The notes under the pieces are model-generated. The model saw only the letters and a program-made list of their open reading frames with translations, had not been told where the DNA came from and made no database searches. Made by a program: the position numbers and the translations under genes. A stretch of 64,000 nucleotides of DNA from Thermococcus sp. (GTDB taxonomy: Archaea > Methanobacteriota_B > Thermococci > Thermococcales > Thermococcaceae): contig NZ_JAMOQU010000098.1 in assembly GCF_027063845.1 (NCBI RefSeq), positions 1 to 64,000 of the forward strand, given 5' to 3'. Each line of letters opens with the position of its first letter. Position 1 is the first letter of the stretch. Below are positions 54,901 through 61,528 of this stretch, one piece after another.

Positions 54901-56290
54901 AGAAGAAAAGAAAATAACCCTAACCCTCGCGGTGGTGACCTCTCAGGATACCCAACCGAAAACAACCAGCGAATCCACGCCGGCCAACGCAGTTCCAAGG
55001 AAGGCCATCGCAGTGGTTCTGGCCGTGTTCATCCTTGTTGGGGCAGTGCTCCTCCTCAAGCGCTCGCGCTCTGGAGGAAAGACCCAAAATGAGCCCTCCA
55101 AGGGTTCAATTGAGGGCTTCCCGGCCGAGCTCTTGGACAGGTACGAGCCCCTTGAGTTCCTCGGGGAGGGCGGTTTTGCCAAGGTCTTCAAGGTCAAACG
55201 CAAAAAGGACGGCAAAACAGTCGCCCTAAAAATCCCGAGGATTGACGAGAAAACCAGCAAGACCTTCCTCCGTGAGGTTTCAACGTGGTTCCAGCTCAAC
55301 CACCCCAACGTCGTCAAGCTCTACGACGCGGACATTTTACCCGTTCCCCACCTCGAGATGGAGTTCGTTGAGGGTGCTGAGGTTGATGGAAAGCTCGTTA
55401 GAACGCTCGAGGAACTACCAAAGCCCGTTGATGAGAAAACCGCACTGGGACTCATAAAGGGCATTGCGGAAGGCCTAAAACATGCCCACTCAAAAGGCAT
55501 TGTTCACCGCGACTTAAAGCCCGGAAACATCCTCCTGAAGGCCAACTTAACGCCAAAGATAACCGATTGGGGATTAGCCAAAATCGGAACGATGAGCTCG
55601 GGAAGGAGCGTGATGGGCTACACCCCCCTCTACGCCGCGCCGGAGCACCTGATGCCGAGCAAGTTCGGAAACACCGACCACCGGACAGACGTATGGCAGT
55701 TGGGGACGATTTTCTACGAGCTACTGACCGGCAGGGTTCCGTTTGAGGGCTACACATACGAGGAGGTCTTTGGCAAGATAACCGACGAGAACTACCGCCA
55801 TAAGCCGCCCTCCGATTTCAACCCGGCACTGGCAAAGTACGATGGGCTCTTCGAGAAGTTGCTGGCGAAGAGGAAGGAGGACCGCTACAGAAGCGTTGAG
55901 GAGTTTCTGGAAGACCTCGAGAAGCTCAGGGAGAGCGAGATAAGGAAGCGGGAGCTCGAGTTTCGGGTTGAGGAGCTGAAGAAAACCCTCGCAAGAAGCG
56001 TAGAGGCTCTGAAGAGGAGCAAGACCGCCGAGGAAATCAGGGAGAACAGCAGGCTCGTAGTCCAAACTCTCTCGAAGCTCGCTTTAGCCTACGCGGAGCT
56101 CAACAGGAAGGCAGAGCTTCTCAACACCCTGAGCGACCTGAAATTCTATACAACCCAGCACAGAGAGGAGCTTGGGAGGGCAATTGAAGCCCTTGAGCTC
56201 ATGATTAAAGAAAACCTGCCCGTAAGAGAGGACTTCGTTGAAAGGCTCAAGGTGCTCCTTCACGAAATAGAGCGTGAAAACGGGGTGTGA
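51953..56290 (+). CDS. Receptor Ser/Thr kinase 3: oligopeptide-binding domain, three PEGA repeats, kinase
   Basis: The protein of about 1445 residues has a signal peptide (SPTLAQ, about residue 24), a complete SBP_bac_5-type oligopeptide-binding domain (25-760; DAVIWNDTLGEWTSP, TLADYLFAYAMDWEW, ALNWLINRQYIVSQVLQGSG), a Thr-rich linker, three PEGA repeats (about 789-995; PAGAEVYVDG, PSGASVYVDG, PTGADVYVDG), a transmembrane helix (about 1019-1039) and a kinase with GEGGFAKVF (from 1071), HRDLKPGN (Asp 1187) and DWG, plus a helical tail. An importer-type ligand-binding protein is thus wired to a kinase, with no transporter genes nearby. ATG 51953 with GGTGGTG is preferred to GTG 51947. Confidence 0.93.
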   Translation: MVNAKAMLVIVLLLSSLFPLSPTLAQPIQGDELKIVYLAAQGSLFMGVFNPSPSGMTDVYTHRIWYFLNDPPYVMGPDGSYHSYRCQLVSVNYNVQVPDDAVIWNDTLGEWTSPYAGRTAKSAVTWKCGLGTWVDGQKITLADYLFAYAMDWEWSHEGGAYYDQSWSASVAGKLQGIYGLEVKAVTSDYVEFTVYQDYAVPYSRWATAVNYVPYPGFPWQLYYATSELVARGYGGKMFSWSSNPTNGYQLNLIDEEQMEYISGMLSRLKDEAPIPGPLSELSSVLGKWGLDYYHSGLQDAESGYSALIGWISNHKNALVTNGPYYVDDYDAEDMKLVLKLANNRRVGFPDTVNGKTLPWEPYWREIDVYGVLNDYTAILSVAKGEYDLYWFTRPYSTLSSVVQEYGKNINLIKAIFTWWSINLNLAGDSTTGLVETSNGTCFNPFALREVRFALNWLINRQYIVSQVLQGSGAPIYGPNPTGQVNAHENYVTVAKAMGITSQGDEAYAIKMIDEAMTRASSELSDLGHTLEKRDGVWYFDGQPVTVKIIARIEDERLDEGKYVAQVLQKAGFKVDLLQWQRSQASRMVYSSDPKELQWHVYTEGWVVSGIQDITDLAWDFWYYGSYVAPNWGSNYHNPVTVRDVLNVIASGDVARFISELNLKYYNTPNKLKPLLDWTGYDLANLLAYAKWTKNGWTVSVWSLDQFWDLYKLAYALHLYNAPRIYTAEVWNFYITNKRVKVGIPDPVTGLGSFLAVRSLEPAETSVSGGTTGTETTTSASPQVQNDRGTIEVVSTPAGAEVYVDGGYQGIAPINVSVSPGTHRVQVKMPGYEEYSTTVTVDAGKTVVLNVNLEPKSGTLVVDSTPSGASVYVDGTYRGTTPLTVELHPGQHTINVTLEGYKPYLATVNVPPGETVKITAKLEKKIATGTVWINSQPTGADVYVDGTWRGTTPLTLTLPPGTHTIEIRKEGYQPTRKTVEVAPGEEKKITLTLAVVTSQDTQPKTTSESTPANAVPRKAIAVVLAVFILVGAVLLLKRSRSGGKTQNEPSKGSIEGFPAELLDRYEPLEFLGEGGFAKVFKVKRKKDGKTVALKIPRIDEKTSKTFLREVSTWFQLNHPNVVKLYDADILPVPHLEMEFVEGAEVDGKLVRTLEELPKPVDEKTALGLIKGIAEGLKHAHSKGIVHRDLKPGNILLKANLTPKITDWGLAKIGTMSSGRSVMGYTPLYAAPEHLMPSKFGNTDHRTDVWQLGTIFYELLTGRVPFEGYTYEEVFGKITDENYRHKPPSDFNPALAKYDGLFEKLLAKRKEDRYRSVEEFLEDLEKLRESEIRKRELEFRVEELKKTLARSVEALKRSKTAEEIRENSRLVVQTLSKLALAYAELNRKAELLNTLSDLKFYTTQHREELGRAIEALELMIKENLPVREDFVERLKVLLHEIERENGV
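55127..55590 (+). repeat. Kinase-domain DNA shared with 50059-50522 (copy 2)
   Basis: The co-linear blocks 55127-55237, 55352-55435 and 55511-55590 match kinase 2 almost base for base. The first block covers the P-loop to the catalytic Lys, the third the HRD-to-DWG catalytic segment. Substrate-facing stretches between them differ. Confidence 0.85.
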
Positions 56291-56293
56291 ACC

Positions 56294-56842
56294 ATGAAGT
56301 TCTGGAAATCCAAAGAGGAGAAAGAGATAGAAAGGAGGATACGGGCCAAAAAGGCCAAGATGGCCCTGAAACAGTACATAAACAACCTCGAAGCCTTAAA
56401 GCGCAGGGTCTTCCTCCAGGGGAAGGAAGCGGCGAAGCTCGGCGACGAGGAACTGCTGAGGAGAAGCGCCGTAAAGTACCTTGTCCTTGAGAATCGAATT
56501 AAGGAGGCAAAGCGCCTTCTCCTCCTCATGGAGGAAGCAGAAATCCAGAGGGAACTCGTTAAGGTCTCGGCCGAGTTCCTCCGCTTCAGCAGGGACATCG
56601 TTGAGAGCATTGCAGAGGGGCCTGGAGCAGAGGACGTTGCCAAGATGCAGGTCGAGTTCGAGAAGGCGATGGCGAAGGTTGAAACCCTCGGCGAGGCTCT
56701 GAGTTCCATGCTCGACGTAACGAGCGAAAGCATCCTGAGCGGAAACTTTGACGAAAAAACGATAAAAGAAGCAGAGGCGTTCTTCGACGTGGAACCCTCT
56801 GGAGAAAGGCTCAAGGAGATTGAGAAGGCTATGAGGGCTTAG
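56294..56842 (+). CDS. ESCRT-III/CdvB-like helical protein, divergent third member
   Basis: The 182-residue all-helical protein has a strongly basic N-terminal half (MKFWKSKEEKEIERRIRAKK; YINNLEALKRRVFLQG; RIKEAKRLLLL) and an acidic second half (EDVAKMQVEFEKAM; EKTIKEAEAFFDVE). It ends in ERLKEIEKAMRA, an amphipathic helix at the extreme C-terminus where ESCRT-III proteins carry MIT-interacting motifs. It has the length and charge asymmetry of the two ESCRT-III-like proteins but little direct identity. ATG 56294 lies three bases after the kinase stop, so it is the last gene of the operon. Confidence 0.65.
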   Translation: MKFWKSKEEKEIERRIRAKKAKMALKQYINNLEALKRRVFLQGKEAAKLGDEELLRRSAVKYLVLENRIKEAKRLLLLMEEAEIQRELVKVSAEFLRFSRDIVESIAEGPGAEDVAKMQVEFEKAMAKVETLGEALSSMLDVTSESILSGNFDEKTIKEAEAFFDVEPSGERLKEIEKAMRA

Positions 56843-58028
56843 CCCAAGCCACTTTTCCATTTACCACAACCTTTTCCACGTCACTTCCCCTCGCAGAGTA
56901 AATGAGGAGCGAGTAAACGTTTTCCAACGGCCTGAACCACGGTTTATCTGCTTTTATGAGAACCAAATCCGCGAGATAGCCGGGCTCGATGAGTCCGGCC
57001 TTTAATCCAAGGGCCCTTGCGCCTCCAACTGTCGCCATCCCAAAGAGCTCCCTCGCGGGAATCGCGTGCGCCCTTCCAGCTGTGAGGTTCGCAACGATTC
57101 CAGCAGTCCTCATCTCGAGGAAGGGGTCAAGGATTCCGGTTGGATTCGGCGAGTCGTTGCCCAAAGCCACGTTGAGGCCGAGGTCAAGGAGTTTTCTCAG
57201 GTTCACCGTCCGTGCCTCAAGCTTGACGTTGCTCGTCGGGCAGTGGACGAGGGTTGAGCCGGCTTTGGCCAACCTCTCGAAGTTAGAATCGTTCAGATAA
57301 ACACCGTGGACGCCGATTAGCCTCTCGTTCAAAAGCCCGGCCCTTTCGAGGAGGCCAACGGGCGAGAGCCCATAGCGCCTTCTAACCTCAGAAACCTCCG
57401 CCCTGCTCTGGGCCAGATGGATGTGAACCCTCGCTCCGGTTTCCGTGGAGAGCTCGGTGATTTCCCCGAGGAGGTCTAGCGAAACGGTATTTGTTGCGTG
57501 CGGTGCCAGAGTAGGCGTTACAAGCTCGCTCCGGTTCTGCCAGCGTCTAAAGAACCTAAAGCCTTCCTCAGGACCTGCAAGAGGAAAATCAACCTCGTCC
57601 ACAACCGTCTGCCCGATGAAGGCCCTTACGCCGAGCTTCTCGGCAACCTTTGCTATCTCGTCCGCGAAGAAGTAGTGGTCGTTTACCGTCGTCGAGCCGT
57701 TCATCAGGGCTTCCCTAAGACTGATTTCGGCCCACTCGCGGATTTCCTTCCGCGTCCATTCCAACTCCATCGGCCAGATGATTTTCTCAAGCCACTCCTC
57801 TGTCGGCAGGTCCTCACCTAAACCCCGAAACTTCGCCATCGCCACGTGGGTGTGGGCGTTGATTAGGCCGGGAATTACGAGGTAGTTCTCCCCGCCGTAA
57901 ACTTCATCAACGCCCCACTCCCCCAGTTCCCCCACCGAAACGACGGCCCGAATGACGTTATCCTCAACAATGACGGCTCCGGTTCTAACGGAGCGATAAT
58001 CGACGAGCTTTCCGACCAGCGCGAACAT
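56829..58028 (-). CDS. Amidohydrolase, SAH/MTA deaminase-like
   Basis: The protein of about 399 residues is a metal-dependent amidohydrolase: the first metal motif is NAHTHVAM (HxH), then HIHLAQSRAEV, HGVYLNDS and the Asp of GNDSPNPTG. The TRZ/ATZ and S-adenosylhomocysteine/methylthioadenosine deaminase group fits best by motif pattern and length, but guanine or other aminohydrolase activity is possible. ATG 58028 with GGTGGGAGG immediately upstream is preferred to ATG 58046. Its end overlaps the converging ESCRT-III-like gene by 14 bases. Confidence 0.85.
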   Translation of the reverse strand: MFALVGKLVDYRSVRTGAVIVEDNVIRAVVSVGELGEWGVDEVYGGENYLVIPGLINAHTHVAMAKFRGLGEDLPTEEWLEKIIWPMELEWTRKEIREWAEISLREALMNGSTTVNDHYFFADEIAKVAEKLGVRAFIGQTVVDEVDFPLAGPEEGFRFFRRWQNRSELVTPTLAPHATNTVSLDLLGEITELSTETGARVHIHLAQSRAEVSEVRRRYGLSPVGLLERAGLLNERLIGVHGVYLNDSNFERLAKAGSTLVHCPTSNVKLEARTVNLRKLLDLGLNVALGNDSPNPTGILDPFLEMRTAGIVANLTAGRAHAIPARELFGMATVGGARALGLKAGLIEPGYLADLVLIKADKPWFRPLENVYSLLIYSARGSDVEKVVVNGKVAWAKPS

Positions 58029-58130
58029 CCTCCCACCGTTGAACATACGGCAGGGGAGAACTTAAACCTTTTGACGTTGTGACATTTAAATGCCCAAATG
58101 ATTTAAATCCTAAAACGAAAAATTCCGACC

Positions 58131-58199
58131 ATGCCCCGGCTCGTTCGGATTGAGTCAAGGCTAAGGGTCCTGTCACTCTGGTTGAATAGCCTCTTCTGA
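58131..58199 (+). CDS. Possible 22-codon upstream ORF before asnS
   Basis: The ORF starts at ATG 58131 and ends with TGA at 58197-58199 (MPRLVRIESRLRV... ending WLNSLF). It lacks a ribosome-binding site, but an ATTTAAAT element at about 58100-58107 could give a leaderless transcript starting near it. It contains one Asn codon four residues before the stop. A structured RNA or chance ORF is equally possible. Confidence 0.2.
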   Translation: MPRLVRIESRLRVLSLWLNSLF

Positions 58200-58203
58200 T
58201 TGG

Positions 58204-58218
58204 GTTAGCGTTATAAAC
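58204..58218 (+). promoter_or_regulatory. Promoter of asnS
   Basis: TTAGCGTTATAAACC is a TATA-type element about 31-45 bases before the GTG start of asnS. The transcript would begin just before the GGAGGTGG ribosome-binding site at 58236-58243. Confidence 0.55.
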
Positions 58219-58248
58219 CCCGCTGAAAAGCTTTTGGAGGTGGTAAAG

Positions 58249-59541
58249 GTGATTGATAAGGTTTACTGCGCCGACGTTAAGCCCGAAATGGAGGGAAAGA
58301 GGGTTAAGCTCGCTGGATGGGTTTACAGGAAGAGGGAAGTCGGAAAGAAGGTCTTCATAGTGCTCAGGGACTCGAGCGGAATCGTCCAGGTGGTCTTTTC
58401 AAAGGAGCTCAACGAGGAAGCCTACAGGGAGGCCAAGAAGCTCGGCATCGAGTCGAGCGTCATCATCGAGGGAACCGTTAAAGCTGACCCGCGCGCTCCA
58501 ACCGGCGCCGAGGTTCAGGCCGACAAGCTCCAGGTAATCCAGAACGTTGACTTCTTCCCGATAACGAAGGACGCGAGCCCGGAGTTCCTGCTCGACGTCA
58601 GGCATCTGCACCTCCGCTCACCCAAGGTCGCGAGCATAATGAAGGTGAAGGCAACGCTCGTTCAGGCGGCGCGGGAGTGGCTCCTCCAGGACGGCTGGTA
58701 CGAGGTCTTCCCGCCAATACTCGTCACCGGGGCGGTGGAAGGTGGCTCGACGCTCTTCAAGCTCAAGTACTTTGACCGGTACGCCTATCTCAGCCAGTCG
58801 GCCCAGCTTTACCTTGAGGCCGCTATATTTGGCCTTGAGAAGGTCTGGTCGCTCACTCCGAGCTTCAGGGCCGAAAAGAGCAGGACGAGGAGACATTTGA
58901 CAGAGTTCTGGCACCTCGAGCTCGAGGCCGCGTGGATGGACCTCTGGGACATCATGAAGGTCGAGGAGGAACTGGTAAGCTACATGGTTCAGCGCGCGCT
59001 TGAGCTCAGGAGGAGCGAGATTGAGAACTTCAGGAAGGACCTGACCACGCTCAAGAATGCGGTTCCGCCGTTCCCGAGGATAAGCTACGACGAGGCTATA
59101 GACATACTCCAGAGCAAGGGCGTCGAGATAGAATGGGGCGAGGATATGGGCGCCGATGAGGAGAGGGTTCTTACCGAGGAGTTCGAGAGTCCGTTCTTTG
59201 TATACGGCTATCCGAAGCACATCAAGGCCTTCTACATGAAGGAGGACCCCGAGGACCCGAGGAAAGTTCTCGCGGCTGACATGCTCGCGCCCGAAGGCTA
59301 CGGCGAGATAATTGGGGGCAGTCAGCGTGAGGACGACTACGACAAGCTCGTGCAGAGAATCCTTGAGGAGGGAATGAACCCCGAGGACTACCAGTGGTAT
59401 CTCGACCTCAGGAAGTACGGTAGCGTTCCGCACAGCGGTTTCGGCCTCGGCCTTGAGAGGCTCGTCGCGTGGGTCCTCAAGCTCGACCACGTCCGCTGGG
59501 CCACTCTCTTCCCGAGGACGCCGAGCAGGCTCTACCCGTGA
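58249..59541 (+). CDS. asnS: Asparaginyl-tRNA synthetase AsnS
   Basis: This is a class IIb synthetase of about 430 residues with an N-terminal OB-fold anticodon-binding domain (VKLAGWVYRKREVGKKVFIV) and a catalytic core with SQSAQLYLEAAIFGLEKV, motif 2 FRAEKSRTRRHLTEFWHLE and motif 3 GFGLGLERLVAW. The end RWATLFPRTPSRLYP is of AsnRS rather than AspRS type (FPRDxxRxxP). GTG 58249 with GGAGGTGG five bases upstream is chosen; TTG 58234 is not credible. Confidence 0.92.
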   Translation: MIDKVYCADVKPEMEGKRVKLAGWVYRKREVGKKVFIVLRDSSGIVQVVFSKELNEEAYREAKKLGIESSVIIEGTVKADPRAPTGAEVQADKLQVIQNVDFFPITKDASPEFLLDVRHLHLRSPKVASIMKVKATLVQAAREWLLQDGWYEVFPPILVTGAVEGGSTLFKLKYFDRYAYLSQSAQLYLEAAIFGLEKVWSLTPSFRAEKSRTRRHLTEFWHLELEAAWMDLWDIMKVEEELVSYMVQRALELRRSEIENFRKDLTTLKNAVPPFPRISYDEAIDILQSKGVEIEWGEDMGADEERVLTEEFESPFFVYGYPKHIKAFYMKEDPEDPRKVLAADMLAPEGYGEIIGGSQREDDYDKLVQRILEEGMNPEDYQWYLDLRKYGSVPHSGFGLGLERLVAWVLKLDHVRWATLFPRTPSRLYP

Positions 59542-60055
59542 GCCCCGATTTTCTTTTAATATTTTCCTTTGAGCCTTCCAACAGGGGACTCTCTCTCAAA
59601 CAGCCCTTACAAAAGGGTTTACTCTCTTTTAACGCCCTTCAGGGGTCGGTTTAAAGTTAAACCATTCGTCCCTAAGAAACAACATCGGAGAGTTCTCACA
59701 CTCAAAACGACCAACTGAAGAGAAAAATCCCTCGAAACTTAGCTTTTTAGAAGGAGCTACCAACTTTGATGAAACTTTGCCCACAGCCTTTGGGAAAGGC
59801 TGGCGAAAAGAACGCCCTTCTCTCCAAAGAGCGGAAAAACAGTCGTGCACTAACAAAGAGCAAGTTCATAGAGGGTTTAACACTACAACAAAACCCCTTG
59901 AGATAGTTTCAACTTCATATCGGCGCCCTTCGGGCGCCTTCAAAGAGGGAAACCCAGCACAGAAGGAGCAAATCCAACAGAAACCACTTCTGAAACCCGC
60001 AATCACTAAAAGGCACATCATCTTCCGCCAGCGCTTTCGTCAGAAAGGGCTGTTG
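59542..60055. other. Gene-free stretch between asnS and the attachment site
   Basis: No convincing gene is seen on either strand in these 514 bases. It begins with T-rich sequence suitable for asnS termination and holds small hairpins (CCCTTACAAAAGGG near 59604) and a perfect 7-bp stem at 59922-59938. It is the sequence downstream of the tRNA-Val 3' end, so it should be chromosomal. Reading frame of the integrase fragment is open from 59994 by chance. Confidence 0.5.
59922..59938. terminator. GC-rich hairpin
   Basis: GGCGCCC TTC GGGCGCC forms a perfect 7-bp stem with a 3-base loop. No T run follows on the plus strand. It lies downstream of the tRNA-Val 3' end (minus strand) and may end that transcript or be part of a small structured RNA. 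Confidence 0.35.
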
Positions 60056-60101
60056 TGGTGGGCCCGCGGGGATTCGAACCCCGGACCTCCACCTTGTAAG
60101 G
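60056..60101 (-). other. Attachment site: 3' half of tRNA-Val(UAC)
   Basis: Read on the minus strand, this is an anticodon loop CUUACAA (anticodon UAC), a 5-base variable loop, a perfect T arm (CGGGG UUCGAAU CCCCG), the 3' acceptor strand CGGGCCC, discriminator A and encoded CCA. The 5' half is absent: beyond the loop the expected CCACC stem strand is replaced by CUUGC and integrase sequence. This is the classical footprint of SSV-type integration into a tRNA gene. The intact tRNA should lie at the other end of the element, outside the window. Confidence 0.88.
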
Positions 60102-60119
60102 CAAGGAAAACTCAACGAT

Positions 60120-60920
60120 TTGTGGGCCATTTACAAAAAGCAGTTCGCAGAATGGCTCTCTGACCAAATAACGCCAGTAGTGAAGAAAGACTACCTTAAA
60201 GCGCTCGAAGTTTTCTTTGGTCGGCACTCATTAAAGACGTACGAGGACCTAGAAAAGGCCCTCAAGGCGGAGAACTACAACGACAGAGTAGTGAAAGGCC
60301 TCCGCAAGTTCACAACGTTCCTCGAAGAAAAGCACGTGATTGACTACCACCTCGCAGACGACTGGAGAAGAATCATGAAAATCAAGCGGAAGTCAGGAGT
60401 CCGGGCCATTTTCGTGACTGACGAGGAAATCAGAGAAGCATACAAAGCCATTAAAGAGCGCGGTGAAGAAAAGCTCACGCTCTTTAAGCTTTTGGTGTTC
60501 TCAGGAATAAGACTGACTCACGCGGTCCAGCTGGTGAACACCTTCAACTGGCAGAACGTTTACATCGTGAACGAGAAGGTCGCCAGATACCCACTGTTCG
60601 CATTCTCCCGCGGCAAAAAGAGGGGCTTTTGGGCCTATGCCCCAAAGGAGTTCTACGAGCTCCTTGAGCCGATGAATGTCAACTATGTGAGCGCCAAGGA
60701 TTGGGTGAGTCATGGAAAGGTTTCTGCGAACACAATCCGGAAGTGGCATTACACTTTTCTCATTCGTCAGGGCGTTCCTGCCGACATCGCTGACTTCATC
60801 CAGGGACGTGCAAGCCAGCGCGTTGGGGCGACTCACTACCTGAACAAGACCCTCCTCGCCGACGAGGCGTATTCTCGGATTGTGGATGAGCTAAAGAAGG
60901 TTCTGGAGGGTTCAAAATGA
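60120..60920 (+). CDS. SSV-type tyrosine integrase, C-terminal part int(C)
   Basis: The 266-residue fragment contains a SAM-like/core-binding region and the catalytic domain with the active-site Arg in SGIRLTHAVQL, a later Arg/Lys/His cluster RKWHYTFLIRQG and the nucleophile region GRASQRVGATHYL. The reading frame is open back through the tRNA sequence to 59994 without an ATG, as expected when integration within the integrase gene separates int(N) from int(C). The TTG at 60120 is only a nominal start. The fragment is probably not expressed as an active enzyme until excision restores the gene. Confidence 0.88.
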   Translation: MWAIYKKQFAEWLSDQITPVVKKDYLKALEVFFGRHSLKTYEDLEKALKAENYNDRVVKGLRKFTTFLEEKHVIDYHLADDWRRIMKIKRKSGVRAIFVTDEEIREAYKAIKERGEEKLTLFKLLVFSGIRLTHAVQLVNTFNWQNVYIVNEKVARYPLFAFSRGKKRGFWAYAPKEFYELLEPMNVNYVSAKDWVSHGKVSANTIRKWHYTFLIRQGVPADIADFIQGRASQRVGATHYLNKTLLADEAYSRIVDELKKVLEGSK

Positions 60921-61186
60921 TGAAGTGGAAGGAGCTCCCGCGCTTTCTCACTTTAGTCGTTGCAGTGCTCGCAGGATTGGGAGTTCAGGCTCGCTTGGTA
61001 CAGGTAGGTCATCAGGAGTTCATTTATGGCTATGTGCTTGGTGCTCTTGTTTACCAGACTCTCAGCGACCCGCAATGGCTCAGAAAAATTACTGAACCAG
61101 ACGAATTCGTTAGCTTGATGATGTGGGTGTTCTTTCCTTTCGTGGCCACGCTTGCTACAATGTGGAGGATTATGATGGAAGAATGA
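60917..61186 (+). CDS. Small membrane protein of the integrated element
   Basis: The 89-residue protein has three hydrophobic segments (LTLVVAVLAGLGV; YGYVLGALVYQTL; MWVFFPFVATLATMW). ATG 60917 overlaps the integrase stop (ATGA). The function is unknown; small membrane proteins are common in archaeal spindle-shaped viruses. Confidence 0.65.
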   Translation: MMKWKELPRFLTLVVAVLAGLGVQARLVQVGHQEFIYGYVLGALVYQTLSDPQWLRKITEPDEFVSLMMWVFFPFVATLATMWRIMMEE

Positions 61187-61203
61187 AGGGAGGTGAGCGG
61201 AGG

Positions 61204-61371
61204 ATGGCCCGGGAAAAGTTGAATGGTACTGGTGCTTTTGTGTGGGCTTTTAGCATTGATAGGGAAACACATCGCATGATTAAAGAGCTCTCTAAGAGCC
61301 TTGGTCTTAACAATGACTCGGCTGTTGTCAGGATGGCAGTAAGAAGGCTCTACAAGGAGATAAAGGCTTGA
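61204..61371 (+). CDS. Ribbon-helix-helix DNA-binding protein
   Basis: The 55-residue protein has an N-terminal strand (AFVWAFSID) and two helices (RETHRMIKELSKSLG and NDSAVVRMAVRRLYKEI), the RHH/CopG-type fold. It probably represses element genes, perhaps from the promoter-rich gap that follows. ATG 61204 follows GGAGGTG with an 8-base spacer; an in-frame ATG at 61183 overlapping the previous stop is an alternative. Confidence 0.75.
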   Translation: MAREKLNGTGAFVWAFSIDRETHRMIKELSKSLGLNNDSAVVRMAVRRLYKEIKA

Positions 61372-61528
61372 GTTCCTTCAATCTTTTATAATTGCTATAA
61401 ACTCGCTATAAAGCCCCTTTCTAATATTCTTAAATATCTTTGCCGTACTCTCTATTTTAGGGCATCTTGGGCCTTCCTCCGCTCAAATCAGTTCTCTCAA
61501 ATCATCATTGCCTGCAAGAGGTGGTAGT
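61372..61528 (+). promoter_or_regulatory. Promoter/operator region inside the element
   Basis: This AT-rich gap of 157 bases holds several TATA-like stretches (CTTTTATAATTGC, CTATAAACTCGCTATAAAGC, TTCTTAAATATC). The tandem GCTATAAA half sites, 14 bases apart, may be operators for the RHH protein. The gap ends with the strong ribosome-binding site GAGGTGGTAGT. Confidence 0.45.

Noticed and set aside
42549-56842. Bacterial-type cell-division or T6SS/T7SS kinase cluster
   Set aside because: No FHA, secretion or penicillin-binding proteins are present; the non-kinase genes are helical ESCRT-III-like proteins and a Vps4-type ATPase.
58249-59541. Aspartyl-tRNA synthetase
   Set aside because: The class IIb core is shared, but the C-terminal FPRTPSRLYP is of AsnRS type.
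60056-60128. Complete tRNA-Val gene on the minus strand
   Set aside because: No D arm or matching 5' acceptor strand is found beyond the anticodon loop; the sequence there belongs to the integrase frame.
59777-60163. 128-codon ORF running across the tRNA fragment
   Set aside because: It is low in similarity to a real protein and includes the tRNA sequence in a frame different from the integrase.
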